Part shown: piece by piece, positions 22,920 through 34,480 of the stretch
Position numbering within the stretch: position 1 is the first letter of the stretch
Layout of the letters: each line of letters opens with the position of its first letter
Assembly (NCBI GenBank): GCA_011799875.1
Contig: CM022303.1
Location: forward strand, 426,861,230 to 426,925,229
From: Thinopyrum elongatum
Taxonomy: Eukaryota > Streptophyta > Magnoliopsida > Poales > Poaceae
Direction: 5' to 3'
DNA: 64,000 bases
Notes under the pieces: generated by a model
What the model was told of the DNA's origin: nothing
What the model saw: only the letters and a program-made list of their open reading frames with translations
Database searches by the model: none
Position numbers and translations under genes: made by a program

Positions 22920-24212
22920 TTAGAGGGCTGTGGTCCAATAGAATCCTAGCCGGAATGCTTTCCCAACCAATGCCCTTGATCCAATGTGGGAGCCGCACAT
23001 GCTTTTGTGTATCTCAGCCAGCAGTTCCTTTCCTTCTTCCCGGTAGATGCACTTCAATTTCACACCGTTGGGCCTCCTTCTGTACATAGTGTCATCGACA
23101 AACTGATACATACTGGACCTCCAGGCTACTATTTCAGCTTCATCTTGGTCATTGGGGAGTTCTTCGGTTTGGAGAAAGTGGACTATGTGCCTTGCCCAAG
23201 CTGGAGCCTGGGGCTCGGCAATGAGGACTAGCGGCACCTCCTCAACTGCGGGGGCACATTCCTCGTCTGCGGGGGCCATGGGCCCGGCTGGAGGGTGCGG
23301 TCCGGCAAGTTGTGAGGAGTTGTTTCCGGCAGGGTCCCTGCCAGGAGCGGAAAGCTCTACTGGGAGAGGCTTACCGGAGTCCATCTTTCTCCTTTTCCGG
23401 GGCATTGTTGCTGGGGATACGGAGGGCTGAGTAAGATGGAGAACAAAAGTTCCTGGTTCCACAGGAAGCCTTTGCGCAGCACACTTTGATAGATGATCAG
23501 CTATGCTATTTTCCGCACGGGGTACGTGCTCTGTTTGCAATCCGTCAAAGCGCTCCTCCAATCTCCTAACTTCCTCAACGTATGCCTCCATCAATGGACT
23601 TTGGTAATCCTTGTTGACTTGTCTCACCACAAGCTGTGAGTCTCCTCGAATGATCAGCTTCTTGATTCCCAATTCTTCGGCAATCCTGAGCCCGGCAAGG
23701 AGCCCTTCATACTCTGCTGTATTGTTGGTTGCCTCTTCCCTGGAAAAATGCATCTGGATGACATACTTCAAGTGCTCCCCTGAGGGGGCGACGAGAAGCA
23801 CTCCTGCCCCTGCACCTTGTAGGGAAAAGGCACCATCAAAATACATGATCCATTCTTGGGGCACCTCCATACCGGGGATAATTGTTTCTGTAACTTCCTC
23901 ATCAGGGGTTGGCGACCATTCCGCAATAAACTCTGCCAATGCCCTGCTCTGAATTGTTGACGTGCTCTCAAACTTCAGACCAAAACTGGACAACTCCAAA
24001 GCCCACTCCACTATTCTGCCGGTAGCCTCAAGGTTTTGGAGTATCCGTTGCAACAGGAAGTGAGTGACAACCATGATCTCATGGGCTTGGAAGTAGTGGC
24101 ACAGTTTCCTTGAGGCCATGATGAGACCAAAGATCAACTTTTGCACGCCAGAGTACCTCGATCGAGCCCCCTGTAACAAGGAACTAACGAAGTACACTGG
24201 GCGCTGCACCAC
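22920..24212 (-). pseudogene. RNase H, archaeal-type RNase H and integrase zinc finger, Tat copy 1
   Basis: One 430-codon frame. Residues 1-110 are the tail of the retroviral-type RNase H (VYFVSSLLQGAR, YSGVQKLIFG). Residues 118-240 are the second RNase H, with MYFDGAFS, TNNTAEYEGLLAGL and IRGDSQLVVRQV, holding the D-E-D residues, and ending in AENSIADHLSKCA. A proline-rich linker follows. The integrase N-terminal zinc-binding region comes last (IHKSMCGSHIGSRALVGKAF), and the frame ends at a stop at 22920. This dual RNase H layout is the mark of Tat-clade elements. The frame is intact across the second RNase H, unlike copy 2. Confidence 0.85.
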
Positions 24213-24861
24213 TTTCTTCCTTGCCGTGTCCTTGGGGTTGCTCTCGCTGTCGTGCTCACTTCTGCCCTGATCTTATCTGACTCTGCCGGTCCTTGCTCAC
24301 TCTCAGCCTCGTCCACTTCCTGCTGCGCAACCAAGGCTGCGCCAACCACTTGGTTGGTTGCCGCTAAGTATAGCAGCAACTGCTCTTGTGGTTTAGGAGC
24401 AACCAAGGTGGGCACAGAGGACAAGTAGGCCTTCAACTCTTGCAAGGCCGCATCTGCTTCTGGGGTCCACTTCATGGGTCCTGCCTTCTTCAGGATTTTG
24501 AAGAACGGCAGGGCACGCTCGGCAGACTTGGAAATGAATGTGCTTAACGCGGCAACGCACCCTGTCAGATGCCTCACATCCTTGACTGTCCTTGGTGCTT
24601 GAATCTTGTTGGGGTTGGCTTCGATCCCTCGATGAGACACAAAGAACCCAAGTAGCTTGCCCGAGGGAACGCCAAACACACACTTCTCCGGGTTGAGCTT
24701 CAAGTTGATCTTACGCAGATTCGCAAACGTCTCCTCCAAATCCTGGATAATAGTTGCTCCATCCTTGGTCTTGACCACAATGTCATCCATATAAGCTTCA
24801 ATGTTTCTGTGCAGCTGTGGCTCGAAACCAATCTAGACTGCCCTTGCAAAAGTAGTCCGAC
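24134..24861 (-). pseudogene. reverse transcriptase C-terminal part, Tat copy 1
   Basis: The frame from 24790 starts at the catalytic motif (Y)MDDIVVKTKD, then KLNPEKCVFGVPSGKLLGFF, SHRGIEANPNKI and RHLTGCVAALSTFISK. Six codons present in copy 2 after PNKI are missing. The RT N-terminal half is absent because the copia element starts at 24862 and the far side was deleted. Frame changes near 24270 and 24430 separate RT from RNase H. Confidence 0.85.
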
Positions 24862-26574
24862 AATATGTCCTAGAGGCAATAATAAAATGGTTATTATTAT
24901 ATTTCCTTGTTCATGATAATTGTCTATTGTTCATGCTATAATTGTATTAACCGGAAACCGTAATACATGTGTGAATACATAGACCACAATATGTCCCTAG
25001 TGAGTCTCTAGTTGACTAGCTCGTTGATCAATAGATGGTTGTGGTTTCCTGACCATGGACATTGGATGTAGTTGATAACGGGATCACATCATTAGGAGAA
25101 TGATGTGGTGGACAAGACCCAATCCTAAGCATAGCACAAGATCGTGTAGTTCGTTTGCTAAAGCTTTTCTAATGTCAAGTATCATTTCCTTAGACCATGA
25201 GATTGTGCAACTCCCGGATACCGTAGGAATGCTGTGGGTGTATCAATCGTCACAATGTAACTGGGTGACTATAAAGGTGCACTACAGGTATCTCCGAAAG
25301 TGTCTGTTGGGTTGGCGTGAATCGAGACTGGGATTTGTCACTCCGTATGACGGAGAGGTATCTCTAGGCCCAATCGGTAATGCATCATCATAATGAGCTC
25401 AATGTGACTAAGGAGTTAGCCACGGGATCATGCGTTATGTAACGAGTAAAGAGACATGCCGGTAACGAGATTGAATGGGGTATGGGGATACCAACGATCG
25501 AATCTCGGGCAAGTAACATACCGATGGACAAAGGGAATTGCGTACGGGATTGATTGAATCCTCGACATCGTGGTTCATCCGATGAGATCATCGTGGAACA
25601 TGTGGGAGCCAACATGGGTATCCAGATCCCGCTGTTGGTTATTGGCCGGAGAGATGTCTTGGTCATGTCTGCATGGTTCCCGAACCCGTAGGGTCTACAC
25701 ACTTAAGGTTCGGTGATGCTAGAGTTGTTATGGGAAATTGTGTGTGGTTACCGAAGGTTGTTCGGAGTCTCGGATGAGATCCCGGACATCACGAGGAGTT
25801 CCGAAATGGTCTGGAGGTGAAGATTTATATATGGGAAGTCCAATTTCAGTCACCGGAATGGTTTCGGGGGTTATCGGTATTGTACCGGGACCACCGAAAG
25901 TTGTCCGGGGGTCCTTCGGGTGGGGCCACGTGCTCTGGAGGACTTAAGGGGCTGAACATGGGTGGGAACCAGCCCTTAGTGGGCTGGTGCGCCCTCCCAA
26001 GGGGCCCAAGGCCCCTAGGGTTGAAAACCCTAGGAGGTGGGGGCGCCTCCGACCAAACTTGGGGGGGCAAGTTTCCCCCTTGGCCGCCTCCCCCTCCCTT
26101 AGATGGGATCTAAGGGGGCCGGCCCCCTCTCCCCTTCACCCTATAAATAGAGGGGGGTGGGAGGGCAGCAGCACCCCTTCCCTGGCGCAGCCCTTCCCTC
26201 CTCCTACACCTCCTCCTCCTCCGTAGTGCTTGGCGAAGCCCAGCAGGAGAACCACGATCTCCACCACCATGCCGTCATGCTGCCGGAGCTCTCCCTCAAC
26301 TTCTCCTCTTCCCTTGCTGGATCAAGAAGGAGGAGACGTCCCCCGGCTGTACGTGTGTTGAACGCGGAGGTGCCGTCCGTTCGGTGCTAGATCGGATCTT
26401 CCGCGATTTGAATCGCCGCGAGTACGACTCCATCATCCGCGTTCTTGTAACGCTTCCGCTTAGCGATCTTCAAGGGTATGAAGACACACTCCCTCTCTCT
26501 TGTTGCTAGTATCTCCTAGATTGATCTTGGTGACACGTAGGAATTTTTTTGAATTATTACTACGTTCCCCAACA
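24862..26574 (+). repeat. 5' LTR of the Angela-type element
   Basis: It lacks the terminal TGTTGGA seen at 31703 but otherwise runs to CCCCAACA at 26574. The TATA box is TATAAATA (26142-26149), with a GC-rich transcribed part after it. The LTR ends before the PBS. Confidence 0.9.
26142..26149 (+). promoter_or_regulatory. TATA box of the Angela-type LTR
   Basis: CCCTATAAATAGAGG, a canonical plant TATA box about 430 bases before the LTR end. Confidence 0.8.
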
Positions 26575-26575
26575 G

Positions 26576-26588
26576 TGGCATCATGAGC
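26576..26588 (+). promoter_or_regulatory. primer binding site of the Angela-type element
   Basis: TGGCATCATGAGC one base after the LTR. It is a variant of the tRNA-iMet PBS TGGTATCAGAGC with two or three differences. Confidence 0.7.
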
Positions 26589-28177
26589 TAGGTCTATGCG
26601 TAGATTCTATGCATGAGTAGAACACAAAGTAGTTGTGGGCGATGATTTTGTCAATTTTCTTACCATTACTAGTCTTATCTTGATTCGGTGGCATTGTGGG
26701 ATGAAGCGGCCCGGACTGACCTTACACGTACGCTTACGTGAGACAGGTTCCATCGACAGACATGCACTTGTTGCATAAGGTGGCTAGCGGGTGTCTGTCT
26801 CTCCCACTTTAGTCGGATCGGATTCGATGAAAAGGGTCCTTATGAAGGGTAAATAGAAATTGGCATATCACCGTTGTGGCTTTTGCGTAGGTAAGAAACG
26901 TTCTTGCTAGAAACCCATAGCAGCCACGTAAAACATGCAACAACAATTAGAGGACGTCTAACTTGTTTTTGTAGGGTATGCTATGTGATGTGATATGGCC
27001 AAAAAGGATGTGATGAATTATATATGTGATGTATGAGATTGATCATGTTCTTGTAATAGGAATCACGACTTGCAGGTCGATGAATATGACAACCGGCAGG
27101 AGCCATAGGAGTTGTCTTAATTTATTGTATGACCTGCGTGTCAATGTAAACGCCATATAATTACTTTACTTTATTGCTAACCGTTAGCCATAGTAGTAGA
27201 AGTAATAGTTGGCGAGACAACTTCATGAAGACACGATGATGGAGATCATGGTGTCATGCCGGTGACGATGGTGATCATGCCGCGCCTCGAAGATGGAGAT
27301 CAAAAGAGCAAGATGATATTGGCCATATCATGTCACTTTTTGACTTGCATGTGATGTTTGTCATGTTTACATCTTATTTGCTTAGAACGACGGTAGCATA
27401 AATAAGATGATCCCTCACTAAAATTTCAAGAAATGTGTTCCCCCTAACTGTGCACCGTAGCAAAGGTTCGTTGTTTCGAAGCACCACGTGATGATCGGGT
27501 GTGATAGATTCTAACGTTCGCGTACAATGGGTGTAAGCCAGATTTACACATGCGAAACACTTAGGTTGACTTAACGAGCCTAGCATGTACAGACATGGCC
27601 TCGGAACACGAGAGACCAAAAGGTCGAACATGAGTCGTATGGTAGATGCGATCAACATGGAGATGTTCACCGTTGATGACTAGTCCGTCTCACGTGATGA
27701 TCGGACACGGCCTAGTCGATTCGGATCATGTATCACTTAGATGACTAGAGGGATGTCTATCTGAGTGGGAGTTCATTGAATAATTTGATTAGTTGAACTC
27801 ATTATCATGAACATAGTCTAAATTGTCTTTGCAAATTATGTTGTAGATCAAAAGCTCGCGCTTTAGCTCCCTGTTCAATACGTTCCTAGAGAAAGACTAA
27901 ATTGAAAGATATTGTGAGCAATTGTGCGGACTAGGGCCGTAGTCTGAGGATTGTCCTCACTGCTACACAGAAATCTTCTGTCCTTGATGCACCGCTCTGT
28001 GTGCCAACCCCTCTAGCGTCGTCTGTGGATGTTGTGAACATCTGAAAGGCACGTTCTGATGACTACTTGATAGTTCAGTGCGTCATGCATTACGGCTTAT
28101 AATTGAGGCTCCAAAATGTTTTGAACGTCACGGAACATATGAGATGTTCTAAGAGCTGAAATTGGGATCTCGGGCTC
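26589..28177 (+). other. leader and 5' gag region of the Angela-type element
   Basis: About 1.6 kb with no supported frame. Leader sequence runs to about 27900. Traces of gag coding (for example near 28130) are broken by stops, so the gag start cannot be fixed. Confidence 0.6.
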
Positions 28178-28625
28178 GTGCCCACGTTGAGAGCTATGAG
28201 ACCTCCAACAAGATTCTTTGCCTGCAAGATGAAGGAGAATAACTCAATCAGTGAGCATGTGCTCAGATTGTCTGGGTACTACGATCACTTGAATCGAGTG
28301 GGAGTTAATCTTCCAGATAAGATAGTGATTAATATAGTTCTCCAAGTCACTGCCACCTAGCTACTAGAGCTTCGTGATGAACTATAACATACCAGGGATG
28401 GACAAGATGATCCCTGAGCTATTCGCGATGTTTGACACCTCGAAGGTAGAAATCAAGAAGGAGCATCAAGTGTTGATGGTTAGTAAAACCACTAGTTTCA
28501 CAAAGGGCAAGGGCAAGAAGGGAAACTTCATGGATGGCAAGTCAGTTGCTGCTCCAGTGAAGAAACACAAGGTTGAACCCAAACCTGAGACTAGGTGCTT
28601 CTGTTATGAGGAGAACGGTCGCTGA
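28178..28625 (+). pseudogene. copia gag remnant
   Basis: Two frames, 28178-28360 and 28374-28625, carry the copia gag features: ARFFACKM-like start, SISEHVLRLSGYYDHL, then MDKMIPELFAMF and KGKGKKG. A zinc-knuckle start (CFCYEENG) is truncated by a stop at 28623. A stop near 28358 separates the two frames. Confidence 0.8.
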
Positions 28626-29960
28626 AGCGGAACAACCCTAGATATTTGGTAGATAAGAAAGCTGGCAACCTCGACAGAAATATATTTGATATACGTGTTA
28701 TTGATGTGTACCTTGCTAGTACTCCTAGTAGCACCTGGGTATTGGATACCGGTTCGGTTACTAAATGTTAGTAACTCAAAATAAAAGCTACGGGATAAAA
28801 GGAGGCTAGCTAAGGGTGAGGTGACGATGTGTGTTGGAAGTGTTTCCAAGGTTGATGTGATCACCATCGCACACTCTCTCGGGATTAGGGATGAACCTAA
28901 ATAAATGTTATTTGGTGTTTGCGTTGAGCATGAACGTGATTAGATCATGTTTATTACAATATGGTTATTCATTTAAGTTAGAGAATAATGGTTATTCTGT
29001 TTACATGAATAATACCTTCAATGGTCATGCACCCAATGTGAATGGTTTATTGAATCTCGATCGTAGTAATACACATGTTCATAAAAGATGCAAAGTTAAT
29101 AATGATAGTACCACATACTTGTGGCACTACCGCTATAGGTCATATTGGTGTAAAGCACATGAAGAAACTCCATGCTGATGGATCTTTGGACTCACTCGAT
29201 TTCGAATTGGTTGAGACATGCGTACCATGCCTATTAGGCAAGATGACTGAGACCCCGTTTCCGGTATGATGGAGCGGGCTAGTAACTTATTGGAAATAAT
29301 ACATGTTGATGTATGCGGTCCAATGAGTGTTGTAGCATGCAGTGGATATCGTTATTTTCTTACCTTCACATGATGATTTGAGTGGATATGAGTATATTTA
29401 CTTAATGAAACACAAGTCTAAAATGTTTGAAAAGTTCAAACAAATTCAGAGTGAAGTCTAAGATCATCGTGACAAGAAGATAAAAATGTCTACGATATGA
29501 TCGTGGTGGTGAATATCTGAGTTACGAGTTTTCTATACAACTTAAGACAATGTGAAAGTTGTTTCACAACTCACGCCACCTGGAACACTATAGTGTGATA
29601 GTGTGTCCGAACGTCATAGTCGTACTCTATTGGATATGGTGCGTACTATGATGTCTCTTATCGATTTGCCACTATCATTTTGGGGTTAAGCATTAGAGAC
29701 AACTACATTCACTTTAAATAGGGCACCATCTAATTCCGTTGAGATGTCACCGTATGGTTTGGCAGAAACCTAAGCTGTCATTTCTCAGAGTTTGGGAATA
29801 CGACGCTTATGTCTGATAAGCTCGAACCCAAAGCGGAAATGTGCATCTTCATAGAATACCCTAAGGAAACATTTGGGTATGCCTTCTATCTCTGATCCGA
29901 AGGCAAAGTATTTGTTGCTGAAAATAGGTCCTTTCTCGAGAAAGAGTTTCTCTCGAAAGA
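28626..29960 (+). pseudogene. copia protease and integrase remnant
   Basis: The protease active-site region reads WVLDTGSVTKC near 28737, keeping the catalytic DTG. The GAG-pre-integrase domain follows: LWHYRYR then HIGVKHMKKLHADG, and CVPCLLGKMTETPF, forming the H and C ligands of the integrase zinc finger (29120-29267). The integrase core (29280-29940) is recognisable only in scattered pieces because of frequent stops and frameshifts. Confidence 0.75.
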
Positions 29961-29961
29961 A

Positions 29962-31472
29962 TTGAGTGGGAGGAAGATAGAACTTGATGAGGTTGTTGAA
30001 CCTTTACTTCAACCAGTGAGTAGTGAAGCGCAGAAAGATGTTTCTATGACACCTACGTCAGTTGAAGAGGAAACTAATGATATTGATCATGTAGATTCGG
30101 ATCAAGTTACTATCGAACCTCGTAGGTCGACAAGGATACGTACAACTCCTGAGTGGTACGGTAACCCTGTCTTAAAGGTCATGTTGTTGGACAATGATGA
30201 ACCTACGAGCTATGGAGAAGCGATGGTGGACCCAGATTCCAACAAATGGCTAGGAGCCATGAAATCCGAGATAGGATCCATGTATGAGAACAAAGTATGG
30301 ACTTTGGTGGACTTGCCCGATGATCAACAAGCCGTTGAGAATAAATGGATCTTTAAGAAGAAGACAGACGATGATGGTAATGTCACCATTTATGAAGCTC
30401 GACTTGTCTCAAAGAAGTTTCCGACAAGTTCAAGGAGTTGACTGTGATGAGACTCTCTCAATCATAGCGAAGCTGAAGTCTGTTAGAATTATGTTAGCAG
30501 TTGCTGCATTTTCAGATGGATGTCAAAACAAAGTTTCCTTGACGGTTTCCGTGAGGAAAGGCTGTATGTGATACAACTAGAAGGTTTTGTCGATCCTAAG
30601 GATGCTAAAAGGTTTGCAAGCTCCAGCGATCCTTCTATGGACTGGAGCAAGCATCTCGGAGTTGGAATATACGCTTTGATGAGGTGATCAAAGCTTTTGG
30701 GCTTATACAAAGTTTCCAATAAACTTGTATTTACAAGAAAGTGAGTGGGAGCACTATAACATTTCTGATAAGTATATGTGGATGACATATTGTTGATCGG
30801 AAATGATGTAGAATTTCTGGAAAGCATAACGGGTTGTTTGGAAGGAGTTTTTCAAAGGAAGACCTGGGTAAAATTGCTTACATGTTGGGTATCAAGATCT
30901 ATAGAGATAGATCAAGACGCCTGATAAGACTTTCAAAGAGCACATACCTTGACATGATTTTGAAGGAGTTCAAAATGGATCAGTCAAAGAAGGAGTTCTT
31001 GCCTGAGTTGTAAGGTGTGAAGTTAAGACTTAAAGCTCGACCACGGCAGAAGAAAGAGAAAGGACGAAGGTCGTCCCCTATGCCTTAGCCATAGGCTCTA
31101 TACAGTATGCCATGCTGTGTACCGCACCTGATATGTGCCTTGCCACGTGTTTGGCAAGGGGGTACAAGTGTGATCCAGGAGTGGATCATTTGGATAGCGA
31201 TCAAAATTGTCCTTAAAAGAATAAGGAAATGTTTCTCGGTTTTGGAGGTGATAAAGAGTTCGACGTAAAGGGTTACGTCGATGCAAGCTTTAACACCTAT
31301 CCGGATGACTCTGAGTAGCAAACCGGATACGTATAGTGGAGCAACCATTTGGAATAGCTCCAAGTGGGGCGTGGAAGCAGCATTTACAATATGACCTAGA
31401 GATTTGCGAAGTACATATGGATCTGAATGTTGCAGACCCATTGACTAAAACCTCTCTCACAAGCAGAACATG
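29962..31472 (+). pseudogene. copia reverse transcriptase and RNase H remnant
   Basis: The frame 29962-30441 holds a charged linker, then RRSTRIRTTPEWYG and the RT start WLGAMKSEIGSMYENKVWTL, KWIFKKK and EARLVSKKF. RT continues in other frames; a YVDDILLIGN-like catalytic region is readable at about 30774-30800. RNase H sequence extends to ADPLTKTSLT near 31437, the usual end of the copia polyprotein. Stops and shifts are frequent. Confidence 0.8.
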
Positions 31473-31510
31473 ATCAAACCCTAGAACTCATTGAGTCTTA
31501 ATCACATGAT

Positions 31511-31690
31511 TATTGACTCTAGTAAACTCTTTGGGTATAGTCACATGGCGATGTGGACTATGAGTGTTAATCACATGGCGATGTGAACTAGATTATTAAC
31601 TCTAGTAAACTCTTTGGGTATAGTCACATGGCGATGTGGACTATGAGTGTTAATCACATGGTGATGTGAACTAGATTATTGACTCTAGTG
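31511..31690 (+). repeat. 83-bp tandem repeat next to the polypurine tract
   Basis: TATTGACTCTAGT recurs at 31511, 31594 (as TATTAACTCTAGT) and 31677, giving two 83-base units and the start of a third. Each unit holds CACATGGCGATGTGGACTAT and CACATGG[CT]GATGTGAACTAG. The polypurine tract CAAGTGGGAGAC follows. Confidence 0.85.
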
Positions 31691-31702
31691 CAAGTGGGAG
31701 AC

Positions 31703-32400
31703 TGTTGGAAATATGCCCTAGAGGCAATAATAAAATGGTTATTATTATATTTCCTTGTTCATGATAATTGTCTATTGTTCATGCTATAATTGTATTAACC
31801 GAAAACTGTAATACATGTGTGAATACATAGACCACAATATGTCCCTAGTGAGCCTCTAGTTGACTAGCTCGTTGATCAATAGATGGTTGTGGTTTCCTGA
31901 CCATGGATATTGGATGTTGTTGATAACGGGATCACATCATTAGGAGAATGATGTGATGGACAAGACCCAATCCTAAGCATAGCACAAGATCGTGTAGTTC
32001 GTTTGCTAAAGCTTTTCTAATGTCAAGTATCATTTCCTTACACCATGAGATTGTGCAACTCCCAGATACCGTAGGAATGCTTTGGGTGTATCAATCATCA
32101 CAACGTAACTGGGTGACTATAAAGGTGCACTACAGGTATCTCCGAAAGTGTATGTTGGGTTGGCACGAATCGAGACTGGGATTTGTCACTCCGTATGACG
32201 GAGAGGTATCTCTGGGCCCACTCGGTAATGCATCATCATAATGAGCTCAATGTGACTAAGGAGTTAGCCACGGGATCATGCGTTATGGAACGAGTAAAGA
32301 GACTTGCCGGTAACGAGATTGAACGGGGTATGGGGATACCAACGATTGAATCTCAGGCAAGTAACATACCGATGGACAAAGGGAATTGCGTACGGGATTG
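31703..32400 (+). repeat. 3' LTR of the Angela-type element, truncated
   Basis: Begins TGTTGGAAATATGCCC and aligns with the 5' LTR until TACGGGATTG, the equivalent of about 25552, where it meets Tat gag sequence. It lacks the TATA box and everything after it. Confidence 0.9.
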
Positions 32401-33198
32401 GGGATTGCAGCACGAGCCGTCGTCGTCGCTTGGGGAGGCCGTGGTGGACCAGCTAGCTGCGAGCCCCCAGCCTCGGTGAAACCGAGCAGACTCTGGATGG
32501 TGGCACGCCATTCGTCCATCAGCTTGGCCGCTGGCGGGAACCTCAGTAGCAGCTAAGCCCGCACCATGGCCTCCATAGCCGTACTTGGCATGGGTGATGA
32601 CGACGCGGATCGTACGATCGCTCGGCTCCTGACGGTGCCAGTAGTGACAATACCGCGCCCCCGCTATTGGTGGGCGGCCACCTGGATGGCACGGTGGCGT
32701 GGCGAAGGCACTTGCGGGCCGGCGGCTCCGTCGAGCGCAGCGTCTTGGTCGACTCGCCCCGGGGGAGGCGCACGCGCTGTTGTCGCTCCCGTGATGGGGG
32801 CGGCCGGAGGGCGGCGATTCGCCCCGGACTGAGCGCCATCGCTTCGGTTGTGCCCGCCGGCAAGAGGAAGGAGTGTGGATGGAGTAACCCCTTCACTCGT
32901 ACCTCATGGAGCGTGGCCATCGGGGTGTTGCTGATGTTGCTCTCCTCCGGTGTCTCCCGCTCCTGCTTCGGCCGCGGGGGAAGTGGTGACGGTGCCGCCT
33001 GCTCCGACCACATCCCTAGCAGCGTCCACATCCTCGCGCGCCTCCGCACCTCCCGTAGCATTGGCGGCTGCGGGCGGCGGAGCCTTTGAGGTGGATGGGT
33101 GAGCCGAAGCACCGGATTTCTTCTTGGGCGCCAAGGTTGATGGCGCCGTCGAAGAAGAAGATGACGCGCTGCACATGCTTTCAGGTTCGCGCAAGTGA
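32401..33198 (-). pseudogene. gag N-terminal part, Tat copy 1
   Basis: The minus-strand start at 33194 encodes MREPES, a serine-rich stretch and APKKKSGASAHPSTSKAPPP. This matches copy 2 and is followed by an alanine/glycine-rich region. Frame changes occur within the first 100 codons. The more distal segment MDEWRATIQSLLGF (about 32519) also matches copy 2. The gag core is missing: the sequence stops at the junction with the copia LTR at 32400. Confidence 0.8.
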
Positions 33199-33200
33199 TC

Positions 33201-33218
33201 CCCCTACCTGGCGCACCA
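33201..33218 (-). promoter_or_regulatory. primer binding site, Tat copy 1
   Basis: The minus strand reads TGGTGCGCCAGGTAGGGG, four bases from the LTR. One base differs from the PBS of copy 2 and of the decayed plus-strand element. Confidence 0.85.
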
Positions 33219-33222
33219 CAGA

Positions 33223-34139
33223 TGTCGTGGGAAACCATGGCCACCTATGGAACCAAGGGTCCCTTACAGGTTCAGCAGGGGGGATGTCACGTTGCACAAA
33301 GAGCCAAAGAACATGGGGCAGCACGGCAGAAATCACACAGGCAATTTACCCAGGTTCGGGCCGCCGTGAGGCGTAAAACCCTACTCCTACTTTGGTGGAT
33401 TGATGGTGGAAGAATGGGGGTAGAGCGCAGTACACTTGCCCGGCAGGAGTTGCCTATGGGCGATGGTGGCTACGCGCGTATGAGTGTGTAGGTGTCCAAC
33501 TTTCTAACCCCTTTCTAGGGTTGCCACGGGCCTCCTTTTATAGATTAAGGGGTCACCACAATGGCAAATCAGTCATTATGCACTGATAAGATAGCAAATC
33601 GTGCTATCGTACCTAACTCTGCAGGCTGACAGGGCGCATTAAATGTGCCGCTTAACGTCACATCGTTGCTTGCCCGGTAAGCCTTGCCGGGCTATTTTGC
33701 CAGCTTCACGCCTGCTCGCTTGACACGTCGCTGGACGGGTGTCATTTGTAGGTATTTCTATAGAAAGAGGCTGCCATGTGGCGAATGGCTGCCACTTAAT
33801 CACTTTGCGGCTTGACACCGCACTGATTGATGACGTGGGTCGTAGCGAAGTGGTTGGTAAGGTGGTTTTGCCTCCATGTGTCCCAGCAGGCCTTGCCGGG
33901 ATGTCTTGGTTGTTCTCTTCCGGGGGTGACCCCATCCTTGCCGAGCTTGTCTACCCGGCAAGGGAGGTTTTTCTCCTGGTGGTATCTTGCTTCTCTGGCT
34001 CGGCTTTGGTCTTCTTGATCTGCATGTTGGTCCTTCGAAAATCTTGGTCTCTTGTACTTTGGCATGGCCTGGTGCCGTAATCTTGTTCCCGTGCCTATGC
34101 ACAGTCTGGGCAACAGACCCAGGGTTTGTTGCACCGACA
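33223..34139 (-). repeat. 5' LTR of Tat copy 1
   Basis: Plus-strand reading TGTCGTGGGAAACC to GCACCGACA, 917 bases. The minus-strand TATA box TATAAAAGG is the complement of 33534-33542. This is the promoter LTR of the element. Confidence 0.9.
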
Positions 34140-34144
34140 GCTTC
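34140..34144. repeat. target site duplication, right (GCTTC)
   Basis: Directly follows the LTR end CCGACA and matches 19236-19240, fixing the insertion site in the CACTA element. Confidence 0.9.
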
Positions 34145-34154
34145 TGTTGCTGCT

Positions 34155-34480
34155 ATATGATGCATTGCTATGAGCTGCTCCTGCTGCTGCTATATGATGA
34201 ATTGCTATGAGCTGCTACTGCTATATGATGAATTGCTATGAGCTGCTGCTGCTATATGATGAGTTGCTATAAGCTGCTCCTACTACTGCTATATGATGAA
34301 TTGCTATGAGCTACTCCTGCTGCTGCTATATGACGAATTGCTATGAGCTGCTCCTCCTGCTGCTATATGATGAATTGCTATGACCTGCTGCTGGTATATG
34401 ATGAGTTGCACGCTGCTGCTACTGCTGTATGATGAGTTGCTATGAGCTACTGCTGCTATATGATGCTTTCAGGTGGTGCT
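34155..34480 (+). repeat. minisatellite, 30-36-base units
   Basis: About ten units of the type CTGCTATATGATGAATTGCTATGAG, varying by CTG or CTC triplets. One unit also lies left of the gypsy insertion (19210-19235), which shows that the array predates the insertion. Confidence 0.85.

Larger units (their letters stand above)
24862..32400 (+). mobile_element. Ty1/copia retrotransposon, Angela/WIS/BARE-1-type, truncated
   Basis: 5' LTR 24862-26574, PBS, leader, gag, protease, integrase, RT-RNase H in the Ty1/copia order (integrase before RT), polypurine tract and the first 0.7 kb of the 3' LTR. It sits in the RT of Tat copy 1 in opposite orientation. The first about seven bases of the 5' LTR and the last about 1 kb of the 3' LTR are missing, so no target duplication can be seen. 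By eye the LTRs differ at about 3% of shared positions, fewer than those of the host element, consistent with later insertion. Confidence 0.9.
19241..34139 (-). mobile_element. Ty3/gypsy Tat-type retrotransposon, copy 1, with nested copia element
   Basis: Two 917-base LTRs (19241-20157 and 33223-34139) flank a minus-strand internal region. Reading from the right: PBS, gag N-terminal part, a break with an Angela-type element, then RT, RNase H, a second archaeal-type RNase H, integrase, and a long untranslated part with an antisense frame. The extra RNase H defines the Tat clade. A perfect GCTTC duplication flanks it. By eye the LTRs differ at about 5-9% of sites in the parts I compared, so it is not young. 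Gag, protease and the RT N-terminus were lost in a deletion at 32400. Confidence 0.9.

Noticed and set aside
32543..33244. 233-codon minus-strand frame
   Set aside because: Starts inside the LTR and crosses the PBS; the gag start at 33194 in another frame matches copy 2.
34155..34480. CRISPR-like regular repeats
   Set aside because: Units are adjacent and variable without unique spacers, in a plant genome; it is a minisatellite.
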